Positions 25,533 to 34,486 of a DNA stretch of 53,598 bases are shown here, piece after piece. Each line of letters opens with the position of its first letter. Position 1 is the stretch's first letter. The stretch comes from Allobosea sp. 12-68-7. GTDB taxonomy: Bacteria > Pseudomonadota > Alphaproteobacteria > Rhizobiales > Beijerinckiaceae. The translations under genes were made by a program, and so were the position numbers. The stretch is taken from NCBI GenBank assembly GCA_002279705.1, contig NCCO01000002.1, forward strand, positions 1 to 53,598, written 5' to 3'. Below the pieces are notes generated by a model. The model did no database searches. It was not told where the DNA came from and was given only the letters and a program-made list of their open reading frames with translations.

Positions 25533-26426
25533 TCAATCATCACGATCGGCCCCCTTGCGCCGGCTCCGGCCGCCCTCCTCCTCGACCGTGTCGGGGTCCT
25601 GGTCGAAGACGATGTTCTGCTCGCCGGCGAGCGCGACGAAGCGCTTGCCGCGGGCCCGGCCGATCAGGGTGAGGCCTGCCTTGCGGGCCAGTTCGACGCC
25701 CCATTCGGTGAAGCCGGAGCGGGAGACCAGCACGGGGATGCCCATGCGCACGGTCTTGATCACCATTTCCGAGGTCAGGCGGCCGGTGGTGTAGAAGATC
25801 ATCCGGGCGGGGTCGACATCGTGCCGGAACATCCAGCCGGCGACCTTGTCGACGGCGTTGTGGCGTCCGACATCCTCCATGTAGACCAGCGGCCTGTCGC
25901 CTTCGCAGAGCACGCAGCCATGGATGGCGCCAGCCTCAAGGTAGAGCGAGGGCGTGGTGTTGATCTTCTTCGTCAGCGCATAGAGCCAGCTCGTGCGGAG
26001 TTCCGCCTTGGGCAATTCGATCTCGTCGATCGCCTCCATCAGGTCCCCGAAAGCGGTACCTTGCGCGCAGCCCGAGGTCAGCGTCTTCTTCTTCAGCTTC
26101 TCCTCGAAATTGGTGCGCTCCGGCGTGCGGACGACGACGACCTCGAGTTCCTCGTCATAATCAACGGCATCGACGACATCGCCGCGCTTGAGCATGTTCT
26201 GGTTCAGGAGATAACCCAGCGCCAAAGCGTCGGGGTGGTCCCCGATCGTCATCATGGTGACGATCTCCTGGGCATTGAGATAGAGCGTCAGCGCGCGCTC
26301 GGTGACGACGCGGGTCTCGACGGTCGCGCCGGTCTGGTCGATGCCCGAGACGGTCGCGCCCAGTCGGGCCGCCTGCGGATCGGGCCGGACGAGGTAGTCG
26401 TCGAGGAAGCTCATATCCTGCGCCAT
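25533..26426 (-). CDS. fdhD: Formate dehydrogenase accessory sulfurtransferase FdhD (second CxxC cysteine absent)
   Basis: A 297-residue FdhD that sulfurates the bis-MGD cofactor before its insertion into formate dehydrogenase. The persulfide loop reads TSGCAQGTAFG: C120 matches the first essential cysteine of the E. coli CxxC loop (C121), but the second position is G123. A second CxxC, HGCVLCEGD, lies in the segment where FdhD proteins have the HAAAL-type helix. The nucleotide/cofactor-binding stretch YMEDVGRHNAVDKVAGWMF and the C-terminal FYTTGRLTSEMVIKTVRMG then GIPVLVSRSGFTEWGVELA are well conserved. The next gene, DUF2478, lies 13 bases upstream in the same operon. Confidence 0.93.
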   Translation of the reverse strand: MAQDMSFLDDYLVRPDPQAARLGATVSGIDQTGATVETRVVTERALTLYLNAQEIVTMMTIGDHPDALALGYLLNQNMLKRGDVVDAVDYDEELEVVVVRTPERTNFEEKLKKKTLTSGCAQGTAFGDLMEAIDEIELPKAELRTSWLYALTKKINTTPSLYLEAGAIHGCVLCEGDRPLVYMEDVGRHNAVDKVAGWMFRHDVDPARMIFYTTGRLTSEMVIKTVRMGIPVLVSRSGFTEWGVELARKAGLTLIGRARGKRFVALAGEQNIVFDQDPDTVEEEGGRSRRKGADRDD

Positions 26427-26439
26427 GGCGGTCTCCCGG

Positions 26440-26952
26440 TCAGGCGACCAGCCGCGCGAGATGCAGCGCCCAGGTCTCGATGGCCTCGGCCTGCGCCGGC
26501 AGCTCGGTCCAGTCCTCCCCCGCGAAGTCGCGGAAGGCGGGCAGCACGTCCTGCCGGACGGCGATCAGCACGGGCACGCCGGCCAGCAGGGCTGCGGCGA
26601 TCTCCTGCCGAAGCCCCTGGCCCAGCACCTCTTGCCGGCCGAACTTGTTGACGATGACGAGATCGGTCTCGCCAGCCAGCGCCGCGCCGAGCGCGCCACC
26701 GGCGGCCGCGAGGCCGCCTGCGTCGAGACGGCAGCCGGTGGCGCCGGCGCCGCGGTTCTCGCTGATCGGGAAGCGCACGCCGCTGGCGAGGTCCTCCAGC
26801 GCCATCGAGAAACAGCCGCTCTCGCAGGCGCCGTCATTGTGCTGGACGACGCCACCGAGCCGGAGCCCCTGCGCCTTCAGCCGCGACGCTGTATCGGCCA
26901 TGAACCGGTCGATATGGAAGCCCGACGAATAGGGAATGACGGCCATGAGCAT
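26440..26952 (-). CDS. DUF2478 family protein (NTPase-like, degenerate P-loop)
   Basis: A 170-residue cytoplasmic protein. The start MLMAVIPYSSGFHIDRFMAD takes the place of a P-loop but lacks the GxxxxGK[ST] pattern. Later segments are GLRLGGVVQHNDG, CESGCFSMALEDLASG, ETDLVIVNKFGRQEVLGQG (Walker B-like) and VLIAVRQDVLPAFRDFAGE. DUF2478 proteins occur beside molybdenum or FDH genes and are sometimes noted as Mo-related NTPase-like. The ATG at 26950-26952 has GAGG 5 bases upstream; a longer reading to 27021 has no ribosome site. It is first gene of the DUF2478-fdhD-mobA minus-strand group. Confidence 0.86.
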   Translation of the reverse strand: MLMAVIPYSSGFHIDRFMADTASRLKAQGLRLGGVVQHNDGACESGCFSMALEDLASGVRFPISENRGAGATGCRLDAGGLAAAGGALGAALAGETDLVIVNKFGRQEVLGQGLRQEIAAALLAGVPVLIAVRQDVLPAFRDFAGEDWTELPAQAEAIETWALHLARLVA

Positions 26953-27143
26953 CGGGACCTCATCCCATGAAAAGCGACAGGCGACCAGAGGGCTTTCGTC
27001 GCAGCGGGGCGCGCGCTGCAACCGCGAAATGCGACAGAGGTGTTGCGCTGGCCCTATAGTCGCGCTTCGCGGGGCCAGCTACGGTTGAACCCAGCATCCT
27101 CCGGCGCGTTTTCCGGCGGAGGCCAGACCCCGGTTCGCGATCC

Positions 27144-28385
27144 ATGCCCCGTCATCACGCCCAGCACCCGCTCGATCCCGCCGCCGATGCCGCGCTGCTG
27201 CTGCGCCGCATCGCGTTCGGCACGCTGGCGCTGCTGCTGCCGATCGCGTCGCTCGTCTCGCGCCGCGCCGCGGTGGTGCTGGCGCCGATCGGCGTCGTGC
27301 TGCTGGTCATCGCCATGCTGATCGAGGACCCGCGCGACTTCGTCTCGCGCCTCAAGCGCAGCGTGTTCAGCCTGCCCGGGCTGATCCTGATCGGCCTCGT
27401 CGCCTGGGCGCTGCTCTCGCTGGTCTGGAGCCCCTACACGCTGTCGGCGACGGAGAAGGCCAGCAACATCGTTCTCGCCGTCGCGCTCGGATTCCTGGGC
27501 CACGCAGCGCTGCCGGAGCGCATGAGGGCCTCGAACCTCAACCTCGCACCGCTGGGAGCCGGCACCGCCGCGGCCTTCGCGCTGGCGCTGATCGTGACGA
27601 CGGCCCTGCGCCATCAGGACACCGATGCCGGCGTCGAGCGCGGGATCAGCGTCATCCTGATCATGGCCTGGCCGGCGCTCGCCTGGCTGCTCTCACGCGA
27701 GCGGGGGCTGAGCGCGCTCGGGCTCGCGTTGATCGTCGGCCTGCTGTCGCTGACGCGGTTCGAGGATGGCGAGGCGGTTGCGATGATCTGCGGCGCGGTC
27801 GCCTTCGGCGCCGTCAGCGCCAGCCGCGAGAGAGCAGCGGCCATGGTCGCCGCGGTGCTGGCCGGCCTGATCCTGCTGGCGCCGATCCTGCCCTTCCTGA
27901 TGATCCCGATCGTCTCGCGGCTGCCCGAGAGCACGCTCGCCCCGGCGCTGGCGGTCTGGGCCGATGTGATCAGCAGCGCGCCGATCCAGCTCGTGACCGG
28001 TCATGGCCTCGACACCGTGTTGCGCGGCCGGCTGATCGGCGCCCTGCCGCCCTCGACCCCGACGACACTCTTGTTCGAAACCTGGTACGAGCTCGGCCTC
28101 GTCGGGGCGGCCGCGGCCGCCTTCTGCCTCTTTGTCGCCGTGCGGGCGGCCGGGCGCATGCCGGGCGCGCTCGCGGCCGGTGGCGTCGCGGCCTTCACCA
28201 CCGCCTTCGCGCTCGCCGCGCTCGGCTTCGCGACCCTGCAGCCCTGGTGGCTGATGACGCTGACGTCGGTCGTGCTGATGTTCGGCGCGATCGCGCGCGG
28301 CCAGTACCGCACCGACCGGCCCGTCGCGCCGTTGCTGAACTCCCCGAGCACGACGCGCCCCAAGGCCGGCGGCACCACTCCCTGA
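27144..28385 (+). CDS. O-antigen ligase/polymerase-like integral membrane protein
   Basis: A 413-residue polytopic membrane protein with about 10-11 hydrophobic helices (for example IAFGTLALLLPIASLVS; LPGLILIGLVAWALLSLVW; AMVAAVLAGLILLAPILPFL). The large extracytoplasmic loop between the later helices contains LVTGHGLDTVLRGRLIGALP and TTLLFETWYELGLVGAAAAA, which matches the GxG...H...E..G pattern of the O-antigen ligase (WaaL/Wzy) family. Such proteins join polysaccharide to lipid A core or polymerise repeat units. No glycosyltransferases lie nearby, so the substrate cannot be guessed. It is monocistronic, divergent from DUF2478 across 191 bases, and its ribosome site is weak. Confidence 0.82.
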   Translation: MPRHHAQHPLDPAADAALLLRRIAFGTLALLLPIASLVSRRAAVVLAPIGVVLLVIAMLIEDPRDFVSRLKRSVFSLPGLILIGLVAWALLSLVWSPYTLSATEKASNIVLAVALGFLGHAALPERMRASNLNLAPLGAGTAAAFALALIVTTALRHQDTDAGVERGISVILIMAWPALAWLLSRERGLSALGLALIVGLLSLTRFEDGEAVAMICGAVAFGAVSASRERAAAMVAAVLAGLILLAPILPFLMIPIVSRLPESTLAPALAVWADVISSAPIQLVTGHGLDTVLRGRLIGALPPSTPTTLLFETWYELGLVGAAAAAFCLFVAVRAAGRMPGALAAGGVAAFTTAFALAALGFATLQPWWLMTLTSVVLMFGAIARGQYRTDRPVAPLLNSPSTTRPKAGGTTP

Positions 28386-28397
28386 AGCCCGGGACGA

Positions 28398-29408
28398 TCA
28401 GGCCGCGGCCACGCGCCCGGCCTGGACCGCATGGCAGGCGACGCCGTCGATCACCGGCGGGCTCTCAAGCCGGCAGCGGTCGAACACCAGCGGGCAGCGG
28501 GGATGGAAGGTGCAGCCCGAGGGCGGCGCGATCGGGTTCGGGATCTCGCCCTTCACCGCCTCGCGCGCCTTGCCGACCATCGCGACGTCGGGCACCGCAT
28601 CGAGCAGCATCCGCGTATAGGGGTGCCGTGGCGCCGAGAACAGGCTCTTGCCCTCGGAAACCTCGACGAGGCGGCCGAGATACATCACGCCGATGCGGCT
28701 CGCCATGTGCCGGACGACTGCGAGGTTGTGCGAGATGAAGAGGTAGGTCAGCCCCAGCCGCTCCTGCAGGTCGCGCATCAGGTTGAGGATCTGGGCCTGG
28801 ACCGAGACGTCGAGCGCCGAGGTCGGCTCGTCGCAGACGATGAACTCGGCATCGGAGGCGAGCGCGCGGGCAATCGCGATGCGCTGGCGCTGGCCACCCG
28901 AGAATTCGTGGGGAAACTTCACGCGGTCGGCCGGATGCAGGCCGACCAGCGTCAGGAGATCGCCGACGCGCGCCTCGATCGCGGCCTCGCCATCGACCAG
29001 CCGGAAGGCCCGGATCGGCTCCGCGATGATGCGCCCGACACGCCAGCGCGGATTGAGCGAGGCGTAGGGGTCCTGGAAGATCATCTGGATGCGCCGGCGC
29101 AGGCGCTGGCGCTCCTCGGCCGCCGCCGCGTCGTTCATCGAGACGCCGTCGATCGTCACGGTGCCGGCCGTTGGCGGCAGCAGGCCGACCACCATGCGCG
29201 CCACGGTCGACTTGCCGGAGCCGGATTCGCCGACCAGCGCGAAGGTCTCGCCCTTGCGGATCTCGAAGGAAACCCCGTCGACCGCCTTCAGGAACTGGCG
29301 CGGCGCGCGCTCGATGACGCGGTTGAGCCAGGGCTTGGAGACATCGAAGACGCGCTTGAGATCGCGGACCTCGACCAAAGCGGGCTCATCGGCCGTAGTA
29401 CGGCTCAT
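28398..29408 (-). CDS. Dipeptide/oligopeptide ABC importer, ATP-binding protein (DppF type), system 1
   Basis: Cytoplasmic ATPase of 336 residues. Walker [12 protein letters not shown], signature FSGGQRQRIAIARAL and Walker B FIVCDEPTSAL are all intact. The C-terminal oligopeptide-specific extension ends with CTFHPRCPLVFDRCRLESPP, whose cysteines bind a [4Fe-4S] cluster in DppD/DppF proteins. It overlaps the DppD stop by 4 bases and is the last gene of the operon (binding protein - B - C - D - F). It converges with the O-antigen ligase-like gene with 12 bases between. Confidence 0.95.
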   Translation of the reverse strand: MSRTTADEPALVEVRDLKRVFDVSKPWLNRVIERAPRQFLKAVDGVSFEIRKGETFALVGESGSGKSTVARMVVGLLPPTAGTVTIDGVSMNDAAAAEERQRLRRRIQMIFQDPYASLNPRWRVGRIIAEPIRAFRLVDGEAAIEARVGDLLTLVGLHPADRVKFPHEFSGGQRQRIAIARALASDAEFIVCDEPTSALDVSVQAQILNLMRDLQERLGLTYLFISHNLAVVRHMASRIGVMYLGRLVEVSEGKSLFSAPRHPYTRMLLDAVPDVAMVGKAREAVKGEIPNPIAPPSGCTFHPRCPLVFDRCRLESPPVIDGVACHAVQAGRVAAA

Positions 29409-30427
29409 GCGGCGATCTCCGCCCCGGCGCCACTGCGGCGCGGTTCGTCATAGAGGTGGCAGGCGACCTTGCGGTCCCCCACCGCGACCAACTCCGGGCG
29501 CTCGACATGGCAGCGGGCGAAGGCCTGCCCGCAGCGCGGATTGAAGGCGCAGCCCGATGGGATGGCGGAGAGCCGCGGCATCGAGCCCGGAATCTGGACG
29601 AGGCGGGTGGTCTCGCCCTCGAGCGAGGGAATCGCACCCATCAGGCCCTGGGCATAGGGGTGGAGCGGCTCCTTCACGACGTCGCGGACCGGGCCGATCT
29701 CGGCGATCCGGCCGGCATACATCACCGCGACCCGGTCGGCCGTCTCGGCGATCACGCCCATGTCGTGGGTGACGAGCATGACCGAGGTGCCGCGCTCCCG
29801 GCAGAGCGTCTTGATCAGCGCGATGATCTGCGCCTGGACGGAGACGTCGAGCGCGGTGGTCGGCTCGTCGGCGATGATGAACTCCGGCTCGGCGCAGAGC
29901 GCCAGCGCAATCACGACGCGCTGGCGCATGCCGCCGGAGAATTGGTGCGGATAGCTGTCGATCCGCTTCTCGGGGGCGGGAATGCCGACCTCGTCGAGCA
30001 GGGCGATGGCGCGGGCACGGGCCTGGGTGGCATCGAGATCGGTGTGGACTTGGATTGTTTCGATCAGCTGCTCGCTGATCCGGTAGAGCGGGTTCAGGCT
30101 GGTCAGCGGATCCTGGAAGATCATGCCGATGCGCTTGCCGCGGACCTTGCGCATCGCCTCGTCCGGCAGATCGTCGATGCGCTCGCCCGCCAGCCGGACC
30201 TCGCCGCCGGCGATCCGGCCGGGCGGGTCGATCAGGCCGATGATGGCCGAGCCGGTGACGGATTTGCCGGCCCCGGATTCGCCGACGACGCCGAGCACCT
30301 CGCCGCGCGCGACGTCGAAGGAGATGCGGTCCAGCGCGCGCAGCGTGCCGCGACGGGTGACGAACTCGACCGTCAGGTCGCGGACGGAGAGGACGGGGGC
30401 GGCGTCTTCAGGCGGCATCGCGCTCAT
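29405..30427 (-). CDS. Dipeptide/oligopeptide ABC importer, ATP-binding protein (DppD type), system 1
   Basis: ATPase of 340 residues with Walker [12 protein letters not shown], signature [15 protein letters not shown], Walker [12 protein letters not shown] and the C-terminal [14 protein letters not shown] cysteine motif. It partners with the DppF-type protein to drive the two permeases. The ATG at 30425-30427 overlaps the DppC stop (ATGA); a second in-frame ATG three codons later is possible. Longer upstream readings would overlap the permease gene and are not credible. Confidence 0.95.
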   Translation of the reverse strand: MSAMPPEDAAPVLSVRDLTVEFVTRRGTLRALDRISFDVARGEVLGVVGESGAGKSVTGSAIIGLIDPPGRIAGGEVRLAGERIDDLPDEAMRKVRGKRIGMIFQDPLTSLNPLYRISEQLIETIQVHTDLDATQARARAIALLDEVGIPAPEKRIDSYPHQFSGGMRQRVVIALALCAEPEFIIADEPTTALDVSVQAQIIALIKTLCRERGTSVMLVTHDMGVIAETADRVAVMYAGRIAEIGPVRDVVKEPLHPYAQGLMGAIPSLEGETTRLVQIPGSMPRLSAIPSGCAFNPRCGQAFARCHVERPELVAVGDRKVACHLYDEPRRSGAGAEIAA

Positions 30428-31371
30428 CTCAGCTTCGGGTTGAGCGCGTCGCGCAGCCAGTCGCCGAACAGGTTGATCGACAGGGCGAGCAGGACCAGCA
30501 CGAGCGAGGGAAACAGCAGGATCCACCACTCGCCCGAGAACAGATATTGCTGGCCGAAGCGGATCAGCGTGCCGAGCGAGGGCTGGGTCGGCGGCATGCC
30601 GACGCCGAGGAAGGAGAGCGTCGCCTCCTCGATGACGGCCAGCGCCAGGTTGATCGTCGCGATCACGAGCACGGGCCCGGCGACATTGGGCAGGACGTGC
30701 TTGAGCATCACTGGCCAGGCCTTCAGCCCGATCAGCCGGGCGGCGTCGACATAGACTTTGTTCTTCTCGACGAGCGTCGAGCCGCGCACGGTGCGGGCAT
30801 ATTGCGCCCAGTTCGACAGGCCGATGGCGACGACGAGGACGAGCAGAGTCATCTGTTCCTGCAGCGCCGGCGGGATCAGCCCGCGGGCGACGCCGAAGAC
30901 CAGAAGCGCGACGAGGATCGCCGGGAAGGAGAGCTGGACGTCGGCGACCCGCATGATCAGCGCCTCGGTGCGCCCGCCGACATAGCCGGCGACCAGGCCC
31001 AAGCCCACGCCGATGACGAGCGAAAACAGCACGGAGGCCGCACCGACCAGCAGCGAGACGCGCGAGCCGTAGAGGATGGCCGAGAAGATGTCGCGCCCCT
31101 GCGCGTCGGACCCCAACCAGAAGACCTTGCCGGTGATCTCGTTGGGCACCATCGGCCGCGAGAAACCGTCGGAGAGATCGAGCGAAGCGGGGTCGAAGGG
31201 ATCATAGGGCGCGATCAGTGGCGCCGCGACGGCCGCCAGCACGAGCAGCAGCGCCAACAGCGTCGCCACCACCGTCACCGGCGAGGAGCGGAAGGAGTAG
31301 GCGATGTCGGAATCCCAGATCCGGGCGAGGCGGCCGGGCGGGTTGGAGGTTTGGGGATGAAGCGTCGTCAA
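30424..31371 (-). CDS. Dipeptide/oligopeptide ABC importer permease (DppC type), system 1
   Basis: Integral membrane protein of 315 residues. A cytoplasmic N-terminus precedes a first helix (VTVVATLLALLLVLAAVAAP), the family motif WLGSDAQGRDIFSAILYGSR, then the five-helix transport core. The EAA loop that contacts the ATPases is DAARLIGLKAWPVMLKHVLP, and LSFLGVGMPPTQPSLGTLI is the usual DppC signature. It is separated from the DppB-type gene by 187 bases filled mostly by a palindromic repeat. Confidence 0.95.
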   Translation of the reverse strand: MTTLHPQTSNPPGRLARIWDSDIAYSFRSSPVTVVATLLALLLVLAAVAAPLIAPYDPFDPASLDLSDGFSRPMVPNEITGKVFWLGSDAQGRDIFSAILYGSRVSLLVGAASVLFSLVIGVGLGLVAGYVGGRTEALIMRVADVQLSFPAILVALLVFGVARGLIPPALQEQMTLLVLVVAIGLSNWAQYARTVRGSTLVEKNKVYVDAARLIGLKAWPVMLKHVLPNVAGPVLVIATINLALAVIEEATLSFLGVGMPPTQPSLGTLIRFGQQYLFSGEWWILLFPSLVLVLLALSINLFGDWLRDALNPKLR

Positions 31372-31382
31372 GGCGCACCCTC

Positions 31383-31533
31383 TGTCTTTCCGGGGCTTCG
31401 CGCAGCGAAGAACCCGGAACCCACGACCGGGTAAGCCGCCTCGACGCGAATCGTGATCAGGGAAGGCTCATCAGACAGGGCTCGCCCGGTCGTGGGTTCC
31501 GGGTTCGGCCCTGCGGGCCGCCCCGGAATGACA
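31383..31533. repeat. Intergenic palindromic repeat, family A, copy 3
   Basis: Third family A copy, opening tgtctttccggggcttcgcg, with arms cccggaacccacgaccgggt and cccggtcgtgggttccgggt, closing ccgccccggaatgaca. It lies within the importer operon between the two permease genes and could form a large hairpin in the mRNA. Confidence 0.85.
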
Positions 31534-31558
31534 GGGTTGAGTACGTTCATCGCCGCCC

Positions 31559-32542
31559 TCACTTCGCCATGGCCGGGTTGCCGCTGCGCAGGCGCGGATC
31601 GAGCGCGACATAGACGAGATCGACCAGGAGCGAGGTCAGCACGAAGACGAAGGCCACGAACAGGAGATAGGCCGACATCACCGGCACATCGACGAACTGC
31701 ACGGCGTTGACGAAGAGCGCGCCCAGCCCCGGCCACTGGAACACGGTCTCGGTGACGATGGCGAAGGCGATGACGCCGCCGAGCTGGACGCCCGCGATGG
31801 TGACAACCGGGATCAGCGTGTTGCGCAGCGCGTGGCGGAACTCGATGCGGCGCTCGGGAATGCCCCGCGCCCGGGCGAAGCGGATGAAATCGGCCCGCAT
31901 CACCTCCAGCATCTCGGAGCGGACCAGGCGCATGATCAGCGTCAGCTGCAGGAAGCCGAGCGTCAGCACCGGCATGACCAGCGATTTGAGCCCGCTCGTG
32001 GTGAGCAGCCCGGTCGTCCACCAGCCGATCGCGACCGTGTCTCCGCGGCCGAAGGATGGCAGCCAGCGCAGCTCGACGGCGAAAATGTAGATCAGCCCGA
32101 TGCCGATCAGGAAGGTCGGCAGGCTGACACCGATCAGGGAGAGAGCCATCACCAGATTGGCGATCCAGCCATCGCGCCGGATCGCGGCATAGACGCCGAG
32201 GCCGATGCCCGTGACGAAGGCGAAGATCGCCGAGAGCACGGCGAGTTCCACCGTCGCGGGCAGCCGCTCGAGGATCAGCGAGGAGACCTTGCGACCCTGG
32301 CGGTAGGAGATGCCGAAATCGCCCTGCGCCGCATCCGCGACGAAGCGGACGAACTGCAGCGGCACGGGGTCGTTGAGGCCGAGCCGCTCGGTCAGCTCGG
32401 CGCGGTCCTGCAGCGTCGCCTCCTGGCCGAGCATGTTGACCACGGGATCGCCGACGAAACGGAACATCGAGAAGGCGATGAAGGCGACCGCCAGCATCAC
32501 GACGATGCCCTGCATCAGCGAGCGCAGGATGTAGGCGAGCAT
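31559..32542 (-). CDS. Dipeptide/oligopeptide ABC importer permease (DppB type), system 1
   Basis: Integral membrane protein of 327 residues beginning MLAYILRSLMQGIVVMLAVA. It has the DppB layout: first helix, a periplasmic loop with RLGLNDPVPLQFVRFVADAA, and five further helices. The EAA loop is FIRFARARGIPERRIEFRHA, followed by LRNTLIPVVTIAGVQLGGVI, and the FQWPGLGALFVNAVQFVDVP signature comes near the end. The ATG at 32540-32542 is chosen because longer forms read into a palindromic repeat. Confidence 0.94.
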   Translation of the reverse strand: MLAYILRSLMQGIVVMLAVAFIAFSMFRFVGDPVVNMLGQEATLQDRAELTERLGLNDPVPLQFVRFVADAAQGDFGISYRQGRKVSSLILERLPATVELAVLSAIFAFVTGIGLGVYAAIRRDGWIANLVMALSLIGVSLPTFLIGIGLIYIFAVELRWLPSFGRGDTVAIGWWTTGLLTTSGLKSLVMPVLTLGFLQLTLIMRLVRSEMLEVMRADFIRFARARGIPERRIEFRHALRNTLIPVVTIAGVQLGGVIAFAIVTETVFQWPGLGALFVNAVQFVDVPVMSAYLLFVAFVFVLTSLLVDLVYVALDPRLRSGNPAMAK

Positions 32543-32574
32543 TACGTTACCCTGCTCCGCTCGGCGGCTTGGCA

Positions 32575-32708
32575 CTCCCTCCGCCCGCTTGCGGTGGGGA
32601 GGGCTGGGGTGGGGGGCAGTGCCGCTGGGCGAGACGATAAAGGATGGAGCTCGGGCTTTGCGGCCCCCCATCCCTAACCCTTCCCCACCGCAAGCGGGGG
32701 GAAGGGGA
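32575..32708. repeat. Intergenic palindromic repeat, family B, copy 1
   Basis: An inverted repeat whose arms are cgcttgcggtggggagggct and ttccccaccgcaagcggggg, with a strongly G-tracted core (gggctggggtggggggcag). A near-identical copy in opposite orientation lies at 36771-36890. It separates the binding-protein gene from the DppB-type permease. Confidence 0.8.
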
Positions 32709-32733
32709 CCAGTCGCGGCTTGGCGTCAATGGA

Positions 32734-34335
32734 CTAAGAGCCCTTGAAGGTCACCATCTTCAGCTTCGGCGAGTTCGACACGTCGACGGGAATGTCGAGA
32801 TTGGTCTTCATCGCGTAGCTGAGCGACTGATGGTGGATCGGCAGATAGATCGTCTCGTCCTTCAGCTGCGTCCAGAGCTTGGAGATGGTGGCGTCGCGCT
32901 TGGGCAGGTCGACCTGCTGCGAGAGCGACTGAATCATGGCGTCGACCTCGGCATTCTTGAAGCCGGTGGCGTTCCAGGAACCCTGCGAACCGGTGCGCGA
33001 GTGGTACATGAAGGAGAAGATGTAGTCGCTGTCGAAGGTCGGGACGCCCCAGCCGAGGAGGTAGAACTCCGTCTCCGGCGGGTTCTTCTGGATCAGGGTG
33101 AAGTGGATCGACTTCGACTGCGAGACCAGGTTCACCTTGACGCCGATCTGCGCGAACATGCCCACGGCCGCCTGGCAGATGCCCTCGTCATTGACGTAGC
33201 GGTCATTGGGGCAGTGCAGCGTAACCGAGAAGCCGTTGGGATAGCCCGCCTCCGCCAGCAGCGCCTTGGCCTTGGCGTTGTCGACCGCCGGGAACGAGTC
33301 CAGCTCCTTGGTCCAGCCATTGACGAAGGGCGGCATGATGACGCCGGTCGGCACCGACTCGCCGCGCATCACGACGCGCTGGATCGCCGGCCGGTTGATC
33401 GCCATGTTGAGGGCCTGGCGAACGCGCTTGTCGGCGAAGGGGTTCTTGCCCTGCACGTCGTCGCCCTTGAGATCGGCCGAGGCGACGTCCATGCCGAAGA
33501 AGATGGTGCGGTTCTCGGCACCCGAATTGACGCGCAACGTGGGCTGGCTCTTGAGGCGGACGATGTCCTGCACCGGCACGTCCTGGACGAAGTCGACCTC
33601 GCCCGAGAGCAGCGCCGCGACGCGGGTGGCATCCTGCTTGATCGGCACGTAGGTCAGCTCGGTGATCTCGAGCGGCACCTTGGCCTTGTTCCAGTAGGCC
33701 TCGTTGCGCTTCATCACCGTCTTCACATCCGCCTCGCGGGTGACCAGCGTGAAGGGCCCGGTGCCGTTGGCGTTGCGGACGGCGAAGTTCTCCTCCTTGT
33801 TCTTGAAGTCCTGCGCCTTGGTGGCGTTGTTCTTCTCGGACCAGGCCTTGCTCATGATGCGGATCGAGACGGTGTTGTTGACGAGGAGCGGGTTGGGCCC
33901 CTTGGTCTTGATGCGCACCGTCAGGTCGTCGACCTTGCTGACCTTCTCGACGGAGGTCAGCAGACCCTTGAAGTCCGAGGTCGGCTGCATGGCGCGCTCA
34001 TAGGAGAACACCACGTCATCGGCGCTGAAGGCGCTGCCGTCATGGAACTTGACGTTCGGCTGGAGCTTGAACTCCCAGGTGGTCGGATCCTCCGGCAGGA
34101 CCCGCCAGGAAGAGGCCAGCAGCGGCAACAGCTTGCCGGCATGGTCGCGCTCGGTCAGGGCTTCATAGATGTGTTGGGTGAGCGCCGTCGTCGGCCCTTC
34201 GTTCTGACCGTGGGGATCGATCGTCAGGGCGTCGCCCGCGGCGGCCCATTTCAGCGGTCGGGCCTCGGCGGCGCCCAGCGCCAGCAGCGAAACCCCGAGC
34301 AAAGCGGCCGCAAGGCCGAACACACGCGCTTTCAT
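32734..34335 (-). CDS. Periplasmic peptide-binding protein (SBP family 5), system 1
   Basis: Exported solute-binding protein of 533 residues. The signal peptide is MKARVFGLAAALLGVSLLAL with cleavage near EARP. The mature protein starts with LKWAAAGDALTIDPHGQNEG and has the family signature KFHDGSAFSADDVVFSYERA. No lipobox cysteine is present, so it is a free periplasmic protein. It is the first gene of the importer operon; the repeat downstream probably stabilises its mRNA and lets it be made in excess over the permeases. Ligand class (di-/oligopeptide, or glutathione-like) cannot be read from sequence. Confidence 0.94.
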   Translation of the reverse strand: MKARVFGLAAALLGVSLLALGAAEARPLKWAAAGDALTIDPHGQNEGPTTALTQHIYEALTERDHAGKLLPLLASSWRVLPEDPTTWEFKLQPNVKFHDGSAFSADDVVFSYERAMQPTSDFKGLLTSVEKVSKVDDLTVRIKTKGPNPLLVNNTVSIRIMSKAWSEKNNATKAQDFKNKEENFAVRNANGTGPFTLVTREADVKTVMKRNEAYWNKAKVPLEITELTYVPIKQDATRVAALLSGEVDFVQDVPVQDIVRLKSQPTLRVNSGAENRTIFFGMDVASADLKGDDVQGKNPFADKRVRQALNMAINRPAIQRVVMRGESVPTGVIMPPFVNGWTKELDSFPAVDNAKAKALLAEAGYPNGFSVTLHCPNDRYVNDEGICQAAVGMFAQIGVKVNLVSQSKSIHFTLIQKNPPETEFYLLGWGVPTFDSDYIFSFMYHSRTGSQGSWNATGFKNAEVDAMIQSLSQQVDLPKRDATISKLWTQLKDETIYLPIHHQSLSYAMKTNLDIPVDVSNSPKLKMVTFKGS

Positions 34336-34449
34336 CGAAAAACACCTCCCCTCGCAGGCACCGTCGGCGCCCGAAAGAAGCGATGTTAGGGGCAGCTTGT
34401 GCGCGAGTCACGGGGGTGACGCACCTCAGGCGCATGGCGCAGGGCAGGT

Positions 34450-34470
34450 GCTGCACAAGTTTTCGTCATC
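34450..34470 (-). promoter_or_regulatory. TGCACA-type site upstream of peptide importer 1
   Basis: The segment GCTGCACAAGTTTTCGTCATC lies about 115 bases upstream of the binding-protein ATG. It resembles, at 15 of 21 positions, the dyad at 48469-48489 that lies 108 bases upstream of the second importer's binding-protein gene. A shared regulator site is possible; see the finding. Confidence 0.35.
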
Positions 34471-34486
34471 TGCCGCGCCGGGACCG

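Noticed and set aside
27054-27614. A 186-codon minus-strand frame opposite the O-antigen ligase-like gene
   Set aside because: Gln/Arg/Asp-rich shadow translation, without a ribosome site or homologue-like features; the plus strand encodes a convincing membrane protein.
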